This document shows, one piece after another, positions 52,623 through 62,033 of a DNA stretch of 64,000 nt. The stretch is from Anthocerotibacter panamensis C109 (GTDB lineage Bacteria > Cyanobacteriota > Cyanobacteriia > Gloeobacterales > Anthocerotibacteraceae): assembly GCF_018389385.1 (NCBI RefSeq), contig NZ_CP062698.1, positions 3,318,667-3,382,666 of the forward strand, written 5' to 3'. Within the stretch, counting starts at the first letter, position 1. Each line of letters begins with the position of its first letter. The notes beneath the pieces are model-generated. The model saw nothing but the letters and a program-made list of their open reading frames with translations. It did not search any database and was not told the origin of the DNA. Position numbers and translations under genes: made by a program.

Positions 52623-53714
52623 ATGAACCGTCGCTTCTTTCTCAGTACTGCGGCCCTGTTGAGCCTCCCTCCCAAGGTTTTGGGCGCACCCATGACTGAC
52701 CTAGTCGAGGTCTACAAAAAACAACTACCTCCCAACTATGGCCCCGGCGCGGTACTCCAGGTCCAGGCTGTCCCCCAGCTAAAAGGCACACGCTTGACCG
52801 GACGGGTTTTGACCCTCCACGACAAGCAAACCCTCGGGGCGTTATTCGCACCCTTAGGTCCGGTGGAGAATCAACTCCAATCCTTTCCTTATCGTGAAAT
52901 GGGGGCTGCTTCCTACGGTGTACTCACCGCTCAGCGCTCCGATATGCGCAGTCAGGCGGACGCCGCCAGTGAACTCGTCTCCCAAGCCGTTTTGGGAGAT
53001 ACTGTCCTGCTTTTATCCCAAACCAAGGACTGGTACGAGATTTTGCGGCAGTGGGACGGCTACGTGGGTTGGGTGCCCAAGGCTGACCTCAAGACTCTAG
53101 ACCAAAATCAACTGCGCCAATGGCGTGCTCAATCCCGGCAGATGCTGCTGAAGGATACCCCCATAGGCTTTGCCGGCTCGATCCTGACTGGTAAAACAGC
53201 TCCCGACCGCCGCCCCCTTGTCGAGACGCTGAGCCCCAGCCAAATGCGTGAGCGCGTCTTGACCCATGCTCAGGCACTCTATGAGCACAGCCGCGTCGAA
53301 CCCTTTCCCTATCTTTGGGGGGGTACCTACGGCACCGCATTGGACTGCTCCGGCTTCACCCAAACGGTCTACCGGCTGGCGGGTTTGGCTATCCCGCGGG
53401 ACACCTATCAGCAACTGGCTTTTGGGGAGCAGATCAAAGCCACTCCGGTGCGTCTGGATTTGCTGCTGCCGGGAGATCTGGTCTTTTTTAGCGAGAATAG
53501 CCGCCGTGCGACCCATGTGGGCATTTATATGGGGGAGGGGATGCTCTATCACTCCTCGGGAAGTAAGGGCAATCGGGGTCTAGACCGTAACAACCTGCGT
53601 GGCGACCTGCCCTATGAAGCTTTCCTGCGGCGTATTTGGTGGGGCGTGGCTCGCTTTATTCCGGCGGAGGGCACCACACCTATCGGCACTCAGGGTTTGT
53701 TTCTGGATAGCTAA
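52623..53714 (+). CDS. NlpC/P60-type exported peptidase with SH3-like region
   Basis: 363 residues from ATG 52623. Signal peptide MNRRFFLSTAALLSLPPKVL ending near GAP. The middle carries an SH3b-like part (LLSQTKDWYEILRQWDGYVG). The catalytic domain has GTALDCSGFTQTVYRLAG with the nucleophile Cys and THVGIYMGEGMLYHSSG with the His. Cuts peptide bridges of peptidoglycan. Convergent overlap of four bases with the MarR gene. Confidence 0.9.
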   Translation: MNRRFFLSTAALLSLPPKVLGAPMTDLVEVYKKQLPPNYGPGAVLQVQAVPQLKGTRLTGRVLTLHDKQTLGALFAPLGPVENQLQSFPYREMGAASYGVLTAQRSDMRSQADAASELVSQAVLGDTVLLLSQTKDWYEILRQWDGYVGWVPKADLKTLDQNQLRQWRAQSRQMLLKDTPIGFAGSILTGKTAPDRRPLVETLSPSQMRERVLTHAQALYEHSRVEPFPYLWGGTYGTALDCSGFTQTVYRLAGLAIPRDTYQQLAFGEQIKATPVRLDLLLPGDLVFFSENSRRATHVGIYMGEGMLYHSSGSKGNRGLDRNNLRGDLPYEAFLRRIWWGVARFIPAEGTTPIGTQGLFLDS

Positions 53715-54193
53715 AACAGGCTGCGCAACCGTCTGAGGGCCACACAGACCTCCTCCATTTCCTGGGGGCTCAGTTGGGCGAAGCGCTCCTTGAGATGGGC
53801 AATATGGACGGGGAATACTTCCTCAAACAGTTCCTCTCCGGTAGACGTGAGCACGACCAGGAAGCTGCGGCGGTTTTTCTCGGGGACCTCCCGACGCACC
53901 AGACCTTTTTGCTCCAGCCGGTCTACAATGCCGGTCAGCGTGCCCTTGGTCACGAGGGTTTTCTCGCCCAGCCGGTTCATCGTCATGCCCTTGGTGTTCC
54001 CAAGCGTGGCAATGACATCAAACTGTGGGGGCGTGAGGCCCAACTGTCGTGCATGGGTGTCTGAATAGGCGGAGAAAACCTGATAGGCTCGGGTCAGTTC
54101 ACGCACAATACCCATAAAAGGTTCTTTTGCAGCTTGAATGGTGGGACTGGTTGTCTCTGGTTTTGATGCACCTTGCCCCATGGTGACTGCCAT
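53711..54193 (-). CDS. MarR-family regulator
   Basis: 160 residues (a later Met, FMGIVRELTRAYQ, could also start it). Winged HTH: LGLTPPQFDVIATLGNTKGM, MNRLGEKTLVTKGTLTGIVD, RLEQKGLVRREVPEKNRRSF, LVVLTSTGEELFEEVFPVHI. Probably represses a local or distant target; the M23 gene is the divergent neighbour. Confidence 0.9.
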   Translation of the reverse strand: MAVTMGQGASKPETTSPTIQAAKEPFMGIVRELTRAYQVFSAYSDTHARQLGLTPPQFDVIATLGNTKGMTMNRLGEKTLVTKGTLTGIVDRLEQKGLVRREVPEKNRRSFLVVLTSTGEELFEEVFPVHIAHLKERFAQLSPQEMEEVCVALRRLRSLF

Positions 54194-54508
54194 AGATTAT
54201 CCTCCATTTTCACTCCCAGTTAGTTTTACCTTACCCATATTTTGGAGTATGGCTTTACCCCTTGCGCATCTTTCTAATTGAACATTGCTGTATTCCTGCG
54301 CCGTAGAGGGAAACTACGGTCCCTCAAAGCTAGGATAGATCGATTGTTAGTACAAATATTGGTGCTCTAAAGCAGGGCATTCCTAAAGTCAACCTATACT
54401 CCGGGAATCAGGCTAGGGCAGTGGCTGTTCTTTTGCGCTTATGTTGGTAGAATTTACCAGGAGCCCGGTGTTTTTAAAAACAGAGTAAGCAACGCCTGTG
54501 CGGATGTG
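54194..54508. promoter_or_regulatory. Gap between MarR and M23 peptidase genes
   Basis: No gene is seen. It holds a nested inverted repeat near 54302-54330: CGTAG...CTACG and GAGGG...CCCTC share bases, so two alternative stems are possible. A MarR site is likely somewhere here but I could not fix it. Confidence 0.4.
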
Positions 54509-55306
54509 ATGAAGCGAAGCATACCTGTAGTGAGTCTTTTGCTTGGCACAGTGCTCGTGTACTACCCGACCGCTGTATGGGCAGGCGCGGCGACAACGCC
54601 CCCCAATACCCTGCGTGCGGACCCAGCGACCGAAGGTTTTGAGCCGGAAGTGGTTTTTAATCCCCGCGATGAAGTCCTGCTTGACTCTCTTTTTCCGCTC
54701 GATGACGTGACGGGCGGCATCAAAAATCCCCTCAAAACCGGGCAAGGGACGGTCCTCTACGAGCGCTCCTCCAAGCCCAAACCTCCTCCGGCGGTGGCCT
54801 CGCGACCCCTGCCGACCCATTTTCGCTACGACAGAGAGCAACTGCGCTATCCGTTAGTCCAACTGGTGGCGATGAGTTCGCCTTTTGGTCTGCGCCTGCA
54901 CCCGGTCACGGGGCTGGAGCGCTTTCACCGGGGGGTGGATCTGGCGGCAGCACAGGGCACTGCGGTCCTGGCGACCCTTTCCGGGCGGGTTCTAGCCGCC
55001 GGGGACATGGGCAATCTGGGAAATGCGGTGGTCTTGGGTCACGGAACGGACCTACGGACGCGCTACGGGCATCTCTCGGAGATTCAGGTGGTTGTGGGGC
55101 AGTGGGTGAAGCAAGGAGACGTGCTTGGGGCCGTGGGCGCAACCGGACGGGTGACAGGTCCCCATTTGCACTTTGAACTCTGGCAATTCCTAGCTGACAC
55201 TTGGCAGGCTTTGGACCCCGGCGCACTGCTCAATATCAATGCGGCTACGCTTCAGTCAGAACCGGGGAAGGCTGAAAAAATCGGAAGGCAAGCTCCCCCA
55301 AAGTAA
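54509..55306 (+). CDS. M23-family (LytM) peptidase, exported
   Basis: 265 residues from ATG 54509 (preceded by an in-frame GTG). Signal peptide SIPVVSLLLGTVLVYYPTA through VWAG. The C-terminal half is the LytM domain: SPFGLRLHPVTGLERFHRGV with HxxxD, GNAVVLGHGTDLRTRYGHLS and GPHLHFELW with HxH, so the zinc ligands are complete. Likely cuts peptidoglycan cross-bridges or activates an amidase. Confidence 0.92.
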   Translation: MKRSIPVVSLLLGTVLVYYPTAVWAGAATTPPNTLRADPATEGFEPEVVFNPRDEVLLDSLFPLDDVTGGIKNPLKTGQGTVLYERSSKPKPPPAVASRPLPTHFRYDREQLRYPLVQLVAMSSPFGLRLHPVTGLERFHRGVDLAAAQGTAVLATLSGRVLAAGDMGNLGNAVVLGHGTDLRTRYGHLSEIQVVVGQWVKQGDVLGAVGATGRVTGPHLHFELWQFLADTWQALDPGALLNINAATLQSEPGKAEKIGRQAPPK

Positions 55307-55346
55307 CATGGCCGCTCACGCTACGTTTAGCGCCTCTAGCTCGCGT

Positions 55347-55877
55347 CTAGAGCTGGTAGGTGAGCAATTGTGTGGGTTTGGCGATACCCGCAGTCAGTGG
55401 ATACCAAACCATGTCTTCCAGTGCCCGGATGACATAAGGCGGGACCAAGGGCGGATACGTCCTGCGGAGCTTGTAGGTTTCCGCCAAGGACCAGTTATCT
55501 GGAGATTCGCTCAGGCAATAGGCCGTCTGCACCGCAGGATACAAAATCTCGCCAAAAAGATTGGTCAGACTCAAGGCTCCGAGCATATTCTCAATCGCAA
55601 ACCCCCACCGGTAGTCCAAGTCTGTGCCTTCCCCATGAAAAAAAACGGGGGAGACGATGAGCCCACCGGGGGCGGTGAGCGCCTGCGTGGGCAGGTCAGG
55701 GCGTGCAACCAAAGTCGGGGTCATCAGGCTCAGGTTGATATCATCGCCCCAGTTGTCGAACCAACGGATGTGGTCGGCATAGAAGGGTAGCTCCCCGTCG
55801 CGCAGCAGGACACAGACGCCATCGGGGTATTGCTCTAGGACAAAAGTTGGTGTTTGGTAGATGCGGGTGATGCTCAT
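55347..55877 (-). CDS. Unknown protein, 176 residues
   Basis: Soluble, aromatic-rich: LRDGELPFYADHIRWFDNWG, VSPVFFHGEGTDLDYRWGFA and LVPPYVIRALEDMVWYPLTA. No signal peptide. ATG 55877 is followed by a continuous frame without obvious alternatives. No family recognised; convergent with the M23 gene. Confidence 0.65.
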   Translation of the reverse strand: MSITRIYQTPTFVLEQYPDGVCVLLRDGELPFYADHIRWFDNWGDDINLSLMTPTLVARPDLPTQALTAPGGLIVSPVFFHGEGTDLDYRWGFAIENMLGALSLTNLFGEILYPAVQTAYCLSESPDNWSLAETYKLRRTYPPLVPPYVIRALEDMVWYPLTAGIAKPTQLLTYQL

Positions 55878-55967
55878 GGGGGTGTGCTCCGAGTAGGTTA
55901 TGTTGTCATGCCCAAAGTCCTTGCTCTAGCTTTTGCAAAAAAATCGAATTTCATTATATGTTTTTGG

Positions 55968-56165
55968 TCATGATGTAAGAAATGGAAGGTAGCCCAACTT
56001 TTCGATGGCTAAATATTCAGGGATTTGAAACGTGCGCCCTGCTATAAGACAATAGGAGACAAGCTCCTGCTTGTGCAGTTGGTAAAGAACTGATTGGCGC
56101 GTGGAACCGCGTAATCCTTGCTCTTTGCGGCTTGCAGCTACGAGAGTCACTGTTACATATTTCAT
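55968..56165 (-). CDS. Possible small protein, 65 residues
   Basis: MKYVTVTLVAASRKEQGLRG then a helix-turn-helix-like stretch (RQSVLYQLHKQELVSYCLIA, then GRTFQIPEYLAIEKLGYLP). The order resembles small DNA-binding or excisionase proteins, but the resemblance is weak and it may be chance. Confidence 0.3.
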   Translation of the reverse strand: MKYVTVTLVAASRKEQGLRGSTRQSVLYQLHKQELVSYCLIAGRTFQIPEYLAIEKLGYLPFLTS

Positions 56166-56316
56166 TGTTGGAGATTTAGCTCAGTTTCAAAAAGGCTATC
56201 ACTGAATATTTGTTTCGGCAATAGTAGTATGGAGTAGACCAGTAGATTTACTGATTTAAATACATTAGTTGTATGCGATATAGGATAGGCACTGTGGTAT
56301 TTCCCCATTAATTCCC
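56166..56316. other. Short gap before the HTH-TPR gene
   Basis: AT-rich, 151 bases. Likely holds the promoter of the HTH-TPR gene; no clear motif. Confidence 0.3.
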
Positions 56317-57696
56317 ATGCCTGTACGTACACTTCCCCCTGAAGAATGCTCTGCTCTAGGCCGCTGGGTCTCTGATTGGCTAGAACGCGAAGGGCGTAAT
56401 CTCAACTGGCTGTCAAGACGGGTAGGCAAACAAGGAACGGTTTTCAGGAATGCGCTGAGGCCGGGGGTCATCCCTGAGAAGAAGACGATTACCGCCCTAT
56501 CCATAGCCATGGGGGAGCCTAAATCTATCCTCTGGCGACTGGTTTTTCAGGAAGTCTTAGCGGAGTGTGAGCGGGATGAAGCAAGCGGGATAGTTTCTCC
56601 GCCTCCGATAGACCCCACTCCGCGCAGGCGTAGTGGGAGCCCGGAGCAGAGGCGCTCGGCCCTAGCGCAGGAACATGTCCGGCAGGCTCACGCCCACATG
56701 ACGCTACGGGAGTATCAAAAAGCTATTGATGCGCTTATCCTGGCTCTCGAATTAGCCGATGAAAGTTCACAACGTGCCCCCCGTGCGGAGGTGTCAGAGC
56801 ACTTGCTGGGCATCGCACTGTGTATGCATGGGATGGCAGGACAGGGGCTTGAGCATTTGAGCGAAGCCGAAGCGTATTATCAGCAAACTCAGGCGATAGC
56901 TGAGGAATATGGACTGATTGAATACGCAGCGCGTGCATTGGTGGGGCAGGGGCATACTTCACTTCACCGGGGAGCCCTAGAGAAAGCAAGTGATTTTTAT
57001 GCCCGTGCCGAACGCATGTTAGAAGCGCATGTTCAACAGCTTCCTGGAACTATGCGCTCTATCTTTGAGGGGCAGGGAATTATCGCTCAAGTGTTGGAGG
57101 ATTGGCCGAAAGCCATTGCTCTTTACCGTCAAGCAGATGCCATTGACACCCCAATTCATGACAGTAGGTATTTGTGGCTCAATATGGGGCATACACTCAC
57201 TTATTTAGGTCAGCACAATGATGCAGAACAATATCTATTGAAAGTATTAGATTTTGCTACCAACTTCATGGACAAAGAGACACAGGCTTTGGCATTATTT
57301 AGACTTGGTTATAACGAAGAACGGCGAGGTGAACTCCAGAAGGCTTCCCAATTTTACGGTAGGTCATCAGAAGTCGATGAAAAATCTCCAGAGCCAGTGC
57401 TTGGATTAGCACGCATACAAAAATCGATGGGTGGCTCACCCGTAATTATTTCTTTAGTTCGTCATGGGTATCATCTTCTTTGTAATGCCTCTGAGTCTCC
57501 TGTTTATGACCTCAAAGAAGAGTGGTTAACTTGCCTAGATTTCCTAGGAAAGGAAACTTTACAAGGCACAAGCGCATGGGTTACACGACAAATAAAGAAT
57601 TTCCCAGCTAATTCCTCGTACTGGAGTACTCCCAATCGTCGCCACTTTCTAGACTTACTCAATCACCTGGCGGTGGGGGCAAGAGAACCCGGTTAG
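56317..57696 (+). CDS. HTH-TPR regulatory protein
   Basis: 459 residues. The first 75 resemble an XRE-type HTH (WVSDWLEREGRNLNWLSRRV, GKQGTVFRNALRPGVIPEKK, TITALSIAMGEPKSILWRLV). A basic linker then leads to at least six tetratricopeptide repeats (for example LREYQKAIDALILALELADE and EDWPKAIALYRQADAID). Such proteins often bind a peptide or partner through the TPRs and DNA through the HTH. The 3' end overlaps the convergent secreted-protein gene by 38 bases. Confidence 0.78.
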   Translation: MPVRTLPPEECSALGRWVSDWLEREGRNLNWLSRRVGKQGTVFRNALRPGVIPEKKTITALSIAMGEPKSILWRLVFQEVLAECERDEASGIVSPPPIDPTPRRRSGSPEQRRSALAQEHVRQAHAHMTLREYQKAIDALILALELADESSQRAPRAEVSEHLLGIALCMHGMAGQGLEHLSEAEAYYQQTQAIAEEYGLIEYAARALVGQGHTSLHRGALEKASDFYARAERMLEAHVQQLPGTMRSIFEGQGIIAQVLEDWPKAIALYRQADAIDTPIHDSRYLWLNMGHTLTYLGQHNDAEQYLLKVLDFATNFMDKETQALALFRLGYNEERRGELQKASQFYGRSSEVDEKSPEPVLGLARIQKSMGGSPVIISLVRHGYHLLCNASESPVYDLKEEWLTCLDFLGKETLQGTSAWVTRQIKNFPANSSYWSTPNRRHFLDLLNHLAVGAREPG

Positions 57697-57976
57697 GCTG
57701 ATTAGCTTGATACACCGCACAGTAAATATTCCACGCTCGCATATACTTAGGAAATTGTGGATAAGTGAAATCTCCATTCGCGGCCCAATAGGTACAGACC
57801 GTGGGAATGATATTGTTAGTACAAGTGGTGTAATCTTCCGGGTGGTCTACCGCATTGAGATTGGGATTGGTACAGATCAAAGTCTCTTGAGTGGAGGGCA
57901 TAGTAAGCTCATCGGCCCAAGCCGCAGACACGACCTGTAGGGCTAACACAAGGACGGCGCAACGCACAAAATTCAT
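57659..57976 (-). CDS. Small secreted Cys-containing protein
   Basis: 105 residues. Signal peptide MNFVRCAVLVLALQVVSAAWA, then a short mature part with five Cys (LICTNPNLN, YTTCTNNIIPTVCTYWAANG, NIYCAVY) and a Pro-rich tail. No family recognised. Could be a minor periplasmic or surface protein. Confidence 0.6.
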   Translation of the reverse strand: MNFVRCAVLVLALQVVSAAWADELTMPSTQETLICTNPNLNAVDHPEDYTTCTNNIIPTVCTYWAANGDFTYPQFPKYMRAWNIYCAVYQANQPNRVLLPPPPGD

Positions 57977-58232
57977 AAAACCGCCGGGACTGGGACTATG
58001 GAGAATTTACCGCACTTTCCTCCTGAAAGTGTGCATTTTTCTTGTCATGTGACAAAAAACATAGTCCTTCCCTTGATCCACGAGCAGCAAAGCTAAAAAA
58101 TTCTGTTGCTCCGTGAAAACCCTAATAGTCTCGCAAAGCTATGAACGTCTATGCTTTATGCCACTAGCTATCCCCGTAGTAACGCTCACGTATCAAGCCA
58201 AAGCACAATTCCCAAAATTACGAGGTTCCCCT

Positions 58233-59555
58233 ATGGTTTTTAGCCGAGACCCCAAGCCCTCCTCCTCCTCACACATTCCGCAGCCCCCGGAAATATCCCC
58301 TTTTGCCCCGCCGCCGGTCCAGGTGCAGCCCGTGGAAGATGAGCCACCCATGCCCGTCTACCGCTCAATAATCGATGATTTCCTCACCAATAACCCTTTT
58401 AAGCCAGTACCCGGTGAGCCCGTGTCCGGTCAGCGTAGACTATCCCCCATCCGAATTCCACCTGTCAGTGCGGAAGTCCAACGGGAGGAGTTGCCTGAGG
58501 AGGAAACCCTCCAGATGCAGCCTCTCGTCCAGCGGCAGGATGCGTCGTCCCTGCTTAATGTTGCTGCGATGAACTCCACCCAAAAACTAGAGGCAGCTCT
58601 CAAGCGAACCCTGCCGCTTTTACCCACAGAGGTCCGCGCTAAAGTCCAAGCCTTGCTCTCCCCTGAAGCTCTGGCGACTATGGTGGCGGTAGCAGCGGTC
58701 TGGGCTGCCTCTCATGCCGTGGGGGTCGGGGAGGTGATTGACCTAGTGCTGTTGGGATTGGGGGCGTTGGCGCTGGGCACTGAGGTTGTCGGGATGGTGC
58801 AGGATGTCGGAGGCTTTGTCACGGGTAGCCTGGATGCGAAGTCCACAGTAGACCTGGACCGGGCGGCGGAACATCTAGCGCGGGCGATTGCCACGGTGGG
58901 AGTAGATACAGTCATTGCACTCTTGACCCGTGGGCTGGGGAAGAAAGCCAAAGCTACCCGCTCTACCAACCTGACCCGTTACCGCAGCACCCCCAAAGTC
59001 CGCAGTGAGTTCAGAGAACGATTCATCAATCAAGAGCCCCACTTCCAAAAGTCCGAAGCCTACATCAACCAACTCAAGGCAGTGTTTCCTGAACTCAAAG
59101 ACATTCCCAATGAAGACCTCATCGGTGTACGCGGCTATACTTCCAACGACTACACCAAGCTCAATACAGCGCTACGCAGTAAAGACCCAAAACAACTAGC
59201 TGAACTGGACAGCTACTTCAAAACTGCTTCCTCAGGTATAAACCACCTGCCCCCCTATAAAGGAGAGGTTTATCGTGGGACGAATCTTTCGCCCGAAATT
59301 GCCGCTCGTTACAAAGTTGGTAAGATTGTCACGGAGGATGCTTTCACAAGTGCCACGATTGACCCAAAAGTACAATTCTCAGGGAATACCAAGTTCATTA
59401 TCCAGTCGGTTAATGGGCGTGACATATCTTTTCTCTCGGAAATCCCCAGTGAGAAAGAAGTTGTTTTCGCCCCAGGTACCCGCTTTGAAGTTCTCAGTGT
59501 CAAAGTTAATCCTTCAACTGGTAACCGTATTATTGTCATGCTGGAGAATCCCTAA
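58233..59555 (+). CDS. ADP-ribosyltransferase toxin with injection-system-type leader
   Basis: 440 residues from ATG 58233, GAGG 7 bases upstream; the frame is open from 58113. N-terminal leader of about 100 residues, Pro-rich and disordered (MVFSRDPKPSSSSHIPQPPE, then PMPVYRSII and PLVQRQDASS). Middle: hydrophobic pre-toxin with DLDRAAEHLARAIATVGVDT, a segment I associate with cargo of extracellular contractile injection systems (eCIS). C-terminal part: ADP-ribosyltransferase with R (GEVYRGTNLSPE), STS-like (EDAFTSATIDP) and ExE (PSEKEVVFAPGTRF) motifs, all in order. Predicted to modify Arg of a target protein. Delivery route is inferred from the leader. Confidence 0.85.
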   Translation: MVFSRDPKPSSSSHIPQPPEISPFAPPPVQVQPVEDEPPMPVYRSIIDDFLTNNPFKPVPGEPVSGQRRLSPIRIPPVSAEVQREELPEEETLQMQPLVQRQDASSLLNVAAMNSTQKLEAALKRTLPLLPTEVRAKVQALLSPEALATMVAVAAVWAASHAVGVGEVIDLVLLGLGALALGTEVVGMVQDVGGFVTGSLDAKSTVDLDRAAEHLARAIATVGVDTVIALLTRGLGKKAKATRSTNLTRYRSTPKVRSEFRERFINQEPHFQKSEAYINQLKAVFPELKDIPNEDLIGVRGYTSNDYTKLNTALRSKDPKQLAELDSYFKTASSGINHLPPYKGEVYRGTNLSPEIAARYKVGKIVTEDAFTSATIDPKVQFSGNTKFIIQSVNGRDISFLSEIPSEKEVVFAPGTRFEVLSVKVNPSTGNRIIVMLENP

Positions 59556-59765
59556 ATGTCAGAACTGTCCGATGAAAAAAAGAAGATCTTGGAGCACCTG
59601 CTCAAGAAACTTGCTGAGCAGGAAGCCATTCCAGAAAGCGAACGTTATACGATCACCAACCCGGATAAATACTCTTTCCCGCTGGGCATGGATGATCAGG
59701 GTGTACCTTTTCGGGAGGAGGAATTTGGTCCGCTAGAAGAGCCACCCCCTGACGCAAAGGGCTAA
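59556..59765 (+). CDS. Small acidic protein after the toxin, candidate immunity
   Basis: 69 residues beginning MSELSDEKKKILEHLLKKLA; the ATG follows the toxin stop directly. Very charged helix then Asp/Pro-rich tail. A partner or immunity role is suggested only by its position. Confidence 0.55.
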   Translation: MSELSDEKKKILEHLLKKLAEQEAIPESERYTITNPDKYSFPLGMDDQGVPFREEEFGPLEEPPPDAKG

Positions 59766-59852
59766 ACGATGAGCACCTAATGCTTCTTTTCCTCCTAAGC
59801 TACTGACAGTAAAGGCGGATTCCCGCAAAGTGTATGAAGTAGCAATCTTGTC

Positions 59853-59972
59853 ATGGTCTTCAGCCGAGTTCCCAAACCGTCCTCCGACCACATCCCACAG
59901 CCGCACCGTTTAAACCTGCTCTGGAATCCACTTCCGCTTAACCCCACCCGGTTTTCTGCGTACAATCCCTAA
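59853..59972 (+). pseudogene. Relic copy 1 of the injection-system-type leader
   Basis: Reads MVFSRVPKPSSDHIPQPHRL, nearly the same as the first 20 residues of the toxin at 58233, then loses similarity and stops at TAA 59970. It is a leader without a toxin. Confidence 0.65.
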
Positions 59973-60067
59973 TAGCCTTCCAGGGCTATCAACGCCTATT
60001 CTCAAGCTCAGTGTAGTGATCCCAAGTCTACTTATCATCCTGAAGCCGCCAATGCTTAGGAGTAAAA

Positions 60068-60223
60068 ATGTCTACCTATGAGTCGCGTCAGCCAAAACCC
60101 GCCTCTGACCACATCTGCCAACCATCTAAGACTTCTAGGTTTAGACTGCTGGAAGTCCAACGGCAGATGCCCGCACTCATGGAGATGCCTGTCTACAGAC
60201 CCCGGCTGATTGGCTTACGGTAA
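60068..60223 (+). pseudogene. Relic copy 2 of the injection-system-type leader
   Basis: A 51-residue frame: ESRQPKPASDHICQP, then LLEVQRQMPALMEM and PVYRPRL. It matches the toxin leader in block order (PKPxS-HIxQP, then MPVYR). Its upstream sequence (CCCTAATAG then CTATCAACGCCTAT, 59967-60000) also resembles that upstream of the live gene (58123-58155), so a whole gene front was duplicated. Confidence 0.6.
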
Positions 60224-60529
60224 GAGCGTACTGCGTCAGCATGTACAACATGCACGCCGTATTCGACCATGCGCGTCATAGACTGTATCCTGAGCAGATA
60301 CTTGTCCTAGGCGAGAACAGTGAACAAGGCTGTCTCTGATATTTTTCGCGGAGGGGCGTTGCAAGTTCCACATCATCTTGCCATAGCTAGAAGACTCCGC
60401 CGCACTTTTGCGCCTAGGTCAACCGCGACGGGTGCCCCTTTTGCCCTGGCTAGAGCAAATTACTGATTCCTGCAAGGTCTCTTCCGCAATAAGAACCTTT
60501 TTGCTGAACACCCGCCAAAAGAAAGAGCT
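60224..60529. other. Gap downstream of the leader relics
   Basis: No frame or RNA is seen. Probably decayed toxin sequence but no motif is left. Confidence 0.35.
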
Positions 60530-61630
60530 TTAGAGGGGATTGGTCTCTAGCTTGGCGAGCTTCTCGGTGGCATTTTGAGCATCGGCGCTCTTGCCCTGTT
60601 TGGTGAAGATCTGCTCGGCAGCGCGGAAGGCTTGCGCCGCGCCAGCTTTGTCCCCAGCATCACTGAGTTCGATGCCCAGACCCATAAAAGCCGGGGCATA
60701 ATCCGTTTTGAGGGCAATGGCCTTACGGTAGTTCTCAATGGCGCTATTGCGATCTGCGATGGCCGTGAATACTACTCCTAAGTTGTAGTAAGCGGTAGCA
60801 AAGTCAGGTTTAAGCTGGATCACTTTGCGATAAGCTTCTATTGCCCCAGGATAGTCTTTGAGATCCGCAAGCGAAGCCCCTAGATCGAGCCATGCCCGGA
60901 ATAGTTCCGGTTTGAAGGCAACAGCTTTGCGGTAGCTCTCAACCGCCCCATTTTTGTCTCCTGTATTAAACTGCGAGGTAGCCAAATTGTAGTAGGCAAG
61001 GGCATAGTTGGGCTTGAGTTGAATGGCTTTGCGATAAAATTTGGAGGCTTCGGTGTCCTGGCCCATACTACTGTAGGCACTGGCAACGTTAGCGAAGGCT
61101 TCGGCAGAATCAGGCTTGAGTTCCGTCACCTTTAAATAGCTCTGTAAAGCCCCTTGAACATCGCCGATGGTCTCTAACTCTGCGCCCAAACCGATATAGG
61201 CAATGGGTTGTTTGGGCTCGAGGTCGATGGCCTTACGATAACTGATAATGGCCTGGGTGGAATCTCCTTCTTTGCTGAGCGTCCCTCCCAAATTGATGTA
61301 AGCTTCAGCAAAGTCCGGTTTGAGTTCGATGGCCTTGCGGTAGCTGCCGACAGCCCCCGCCCGGTCGCCTACAATGAACTGCTTGATGCCGTAGTTGTAG
61401 TAGTTGTAGGGATTCTTGGGGTTGAGGACGATAGCCCGTTGACAAAATCCGAGCGCGGCTTCGGTGCGGTCCTCAGCACAGAGTTTTTCTACTTCGGGGA
61501 CTTCTCCTGGCGCTTGCTGGCCGATCAAGTCCTTTAGGTAATCGCTCAACACTTGGCTGTGAACTGGAATTGGGACGAGCAGACTGGTCAGTACCCACAG
61601 GGGAAGCAGGTAATTCTTTGCATGAGACAT
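60530..61630 (-). CDS. Exported TPR-repeat protein
   Basis: 366 residues from ATG 61630 (the frame is open to 61657). Signal peptide MSHAKNYLLPLWVLTSLLVP through VHS. About eight TPR units of 34 residues each, of the AIESYRKAIELKPDFAEAYI type. Acts as a periplasmic scaffold; partner unknown. Confidence 0.82.
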   Translation of the reverse strand: MSHAKNYLLPLWVLTSLLVPIPVHSQVLSDYLKDLIGQQAPGEVPEVEKLCAEDRTEAALGFCQRAIVLNPKNPYNYYNYGIKQFIVGDRAGAVGSYRKAIELKPDFAEAYINLGGTLSKEGDSTQAIISYRKAIDLEPKQPIAYIGLGAELETIGDVQGALQSYLKVTELKPDSAEAFANVASAYSSMGQDTEASKFYRKAIQLKPNYALAYYNLATSQFNTGDKNGAVESYRKAVAFKPELFRAWLDLGASLADLKDYPGAIEAYRKVIQLKPDFATAYYNLGVVFTAIADRNSAIENYRKAIALKTDYAPAFMGLGIELSDAGDKAGAAQAFRAAEQIFTKQGKSADAQNATEKLAKLETNPL

Positions 61631-62033
61631 GGGATGATCTAGATAGACCTCAAGCACATTATTTCAATAAAGTGGACGCTTGAATGTTCATCAAGCTACA
61701 TTGACTTGCGAGAATGTACGGAAAAGGCAGCCATAAGAAGACGCACGTTAGGGACCGGCGTAAGGGGTCACGAGTTCTACATCTACAGTATCTACCCAGG
61801 CGTGATGGGTGGGGGAGAGACGGAGCAAGTACTGACAGCCATGACGACACAATTGGACAGCAGTCACAGGAAACATACTATTTGGGGTACAGCGCGGACT
61901 CAGGGCGTAGAGCCGATTAGAACGGGCTTTGGCAAAAACGTTATGCATGGCTAAAGACCTTACGCCTGCTCTTATAATCCCCCAAACTTGCCAATTGTTT
62001 GTAGCATTATATGGAACAAACTGTGTTGTTTTA
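61631..62033. other. Gap between the TPR gene and murQ
   Basis: Overlapping frames occur on both strands but none has family signal, and I do not call any. The murQ promoter is likely in the last 60 bases, where TTGCCA and TATATGG occur at imperfect spacing. Confidence 0.4.

Noticed and set aside
61706..61954. Overlapping frames of 60-80 codons on both strands upstream of murQ
   Set aside because: No family match, no convincing ribosome binding site, and they exclude one another.
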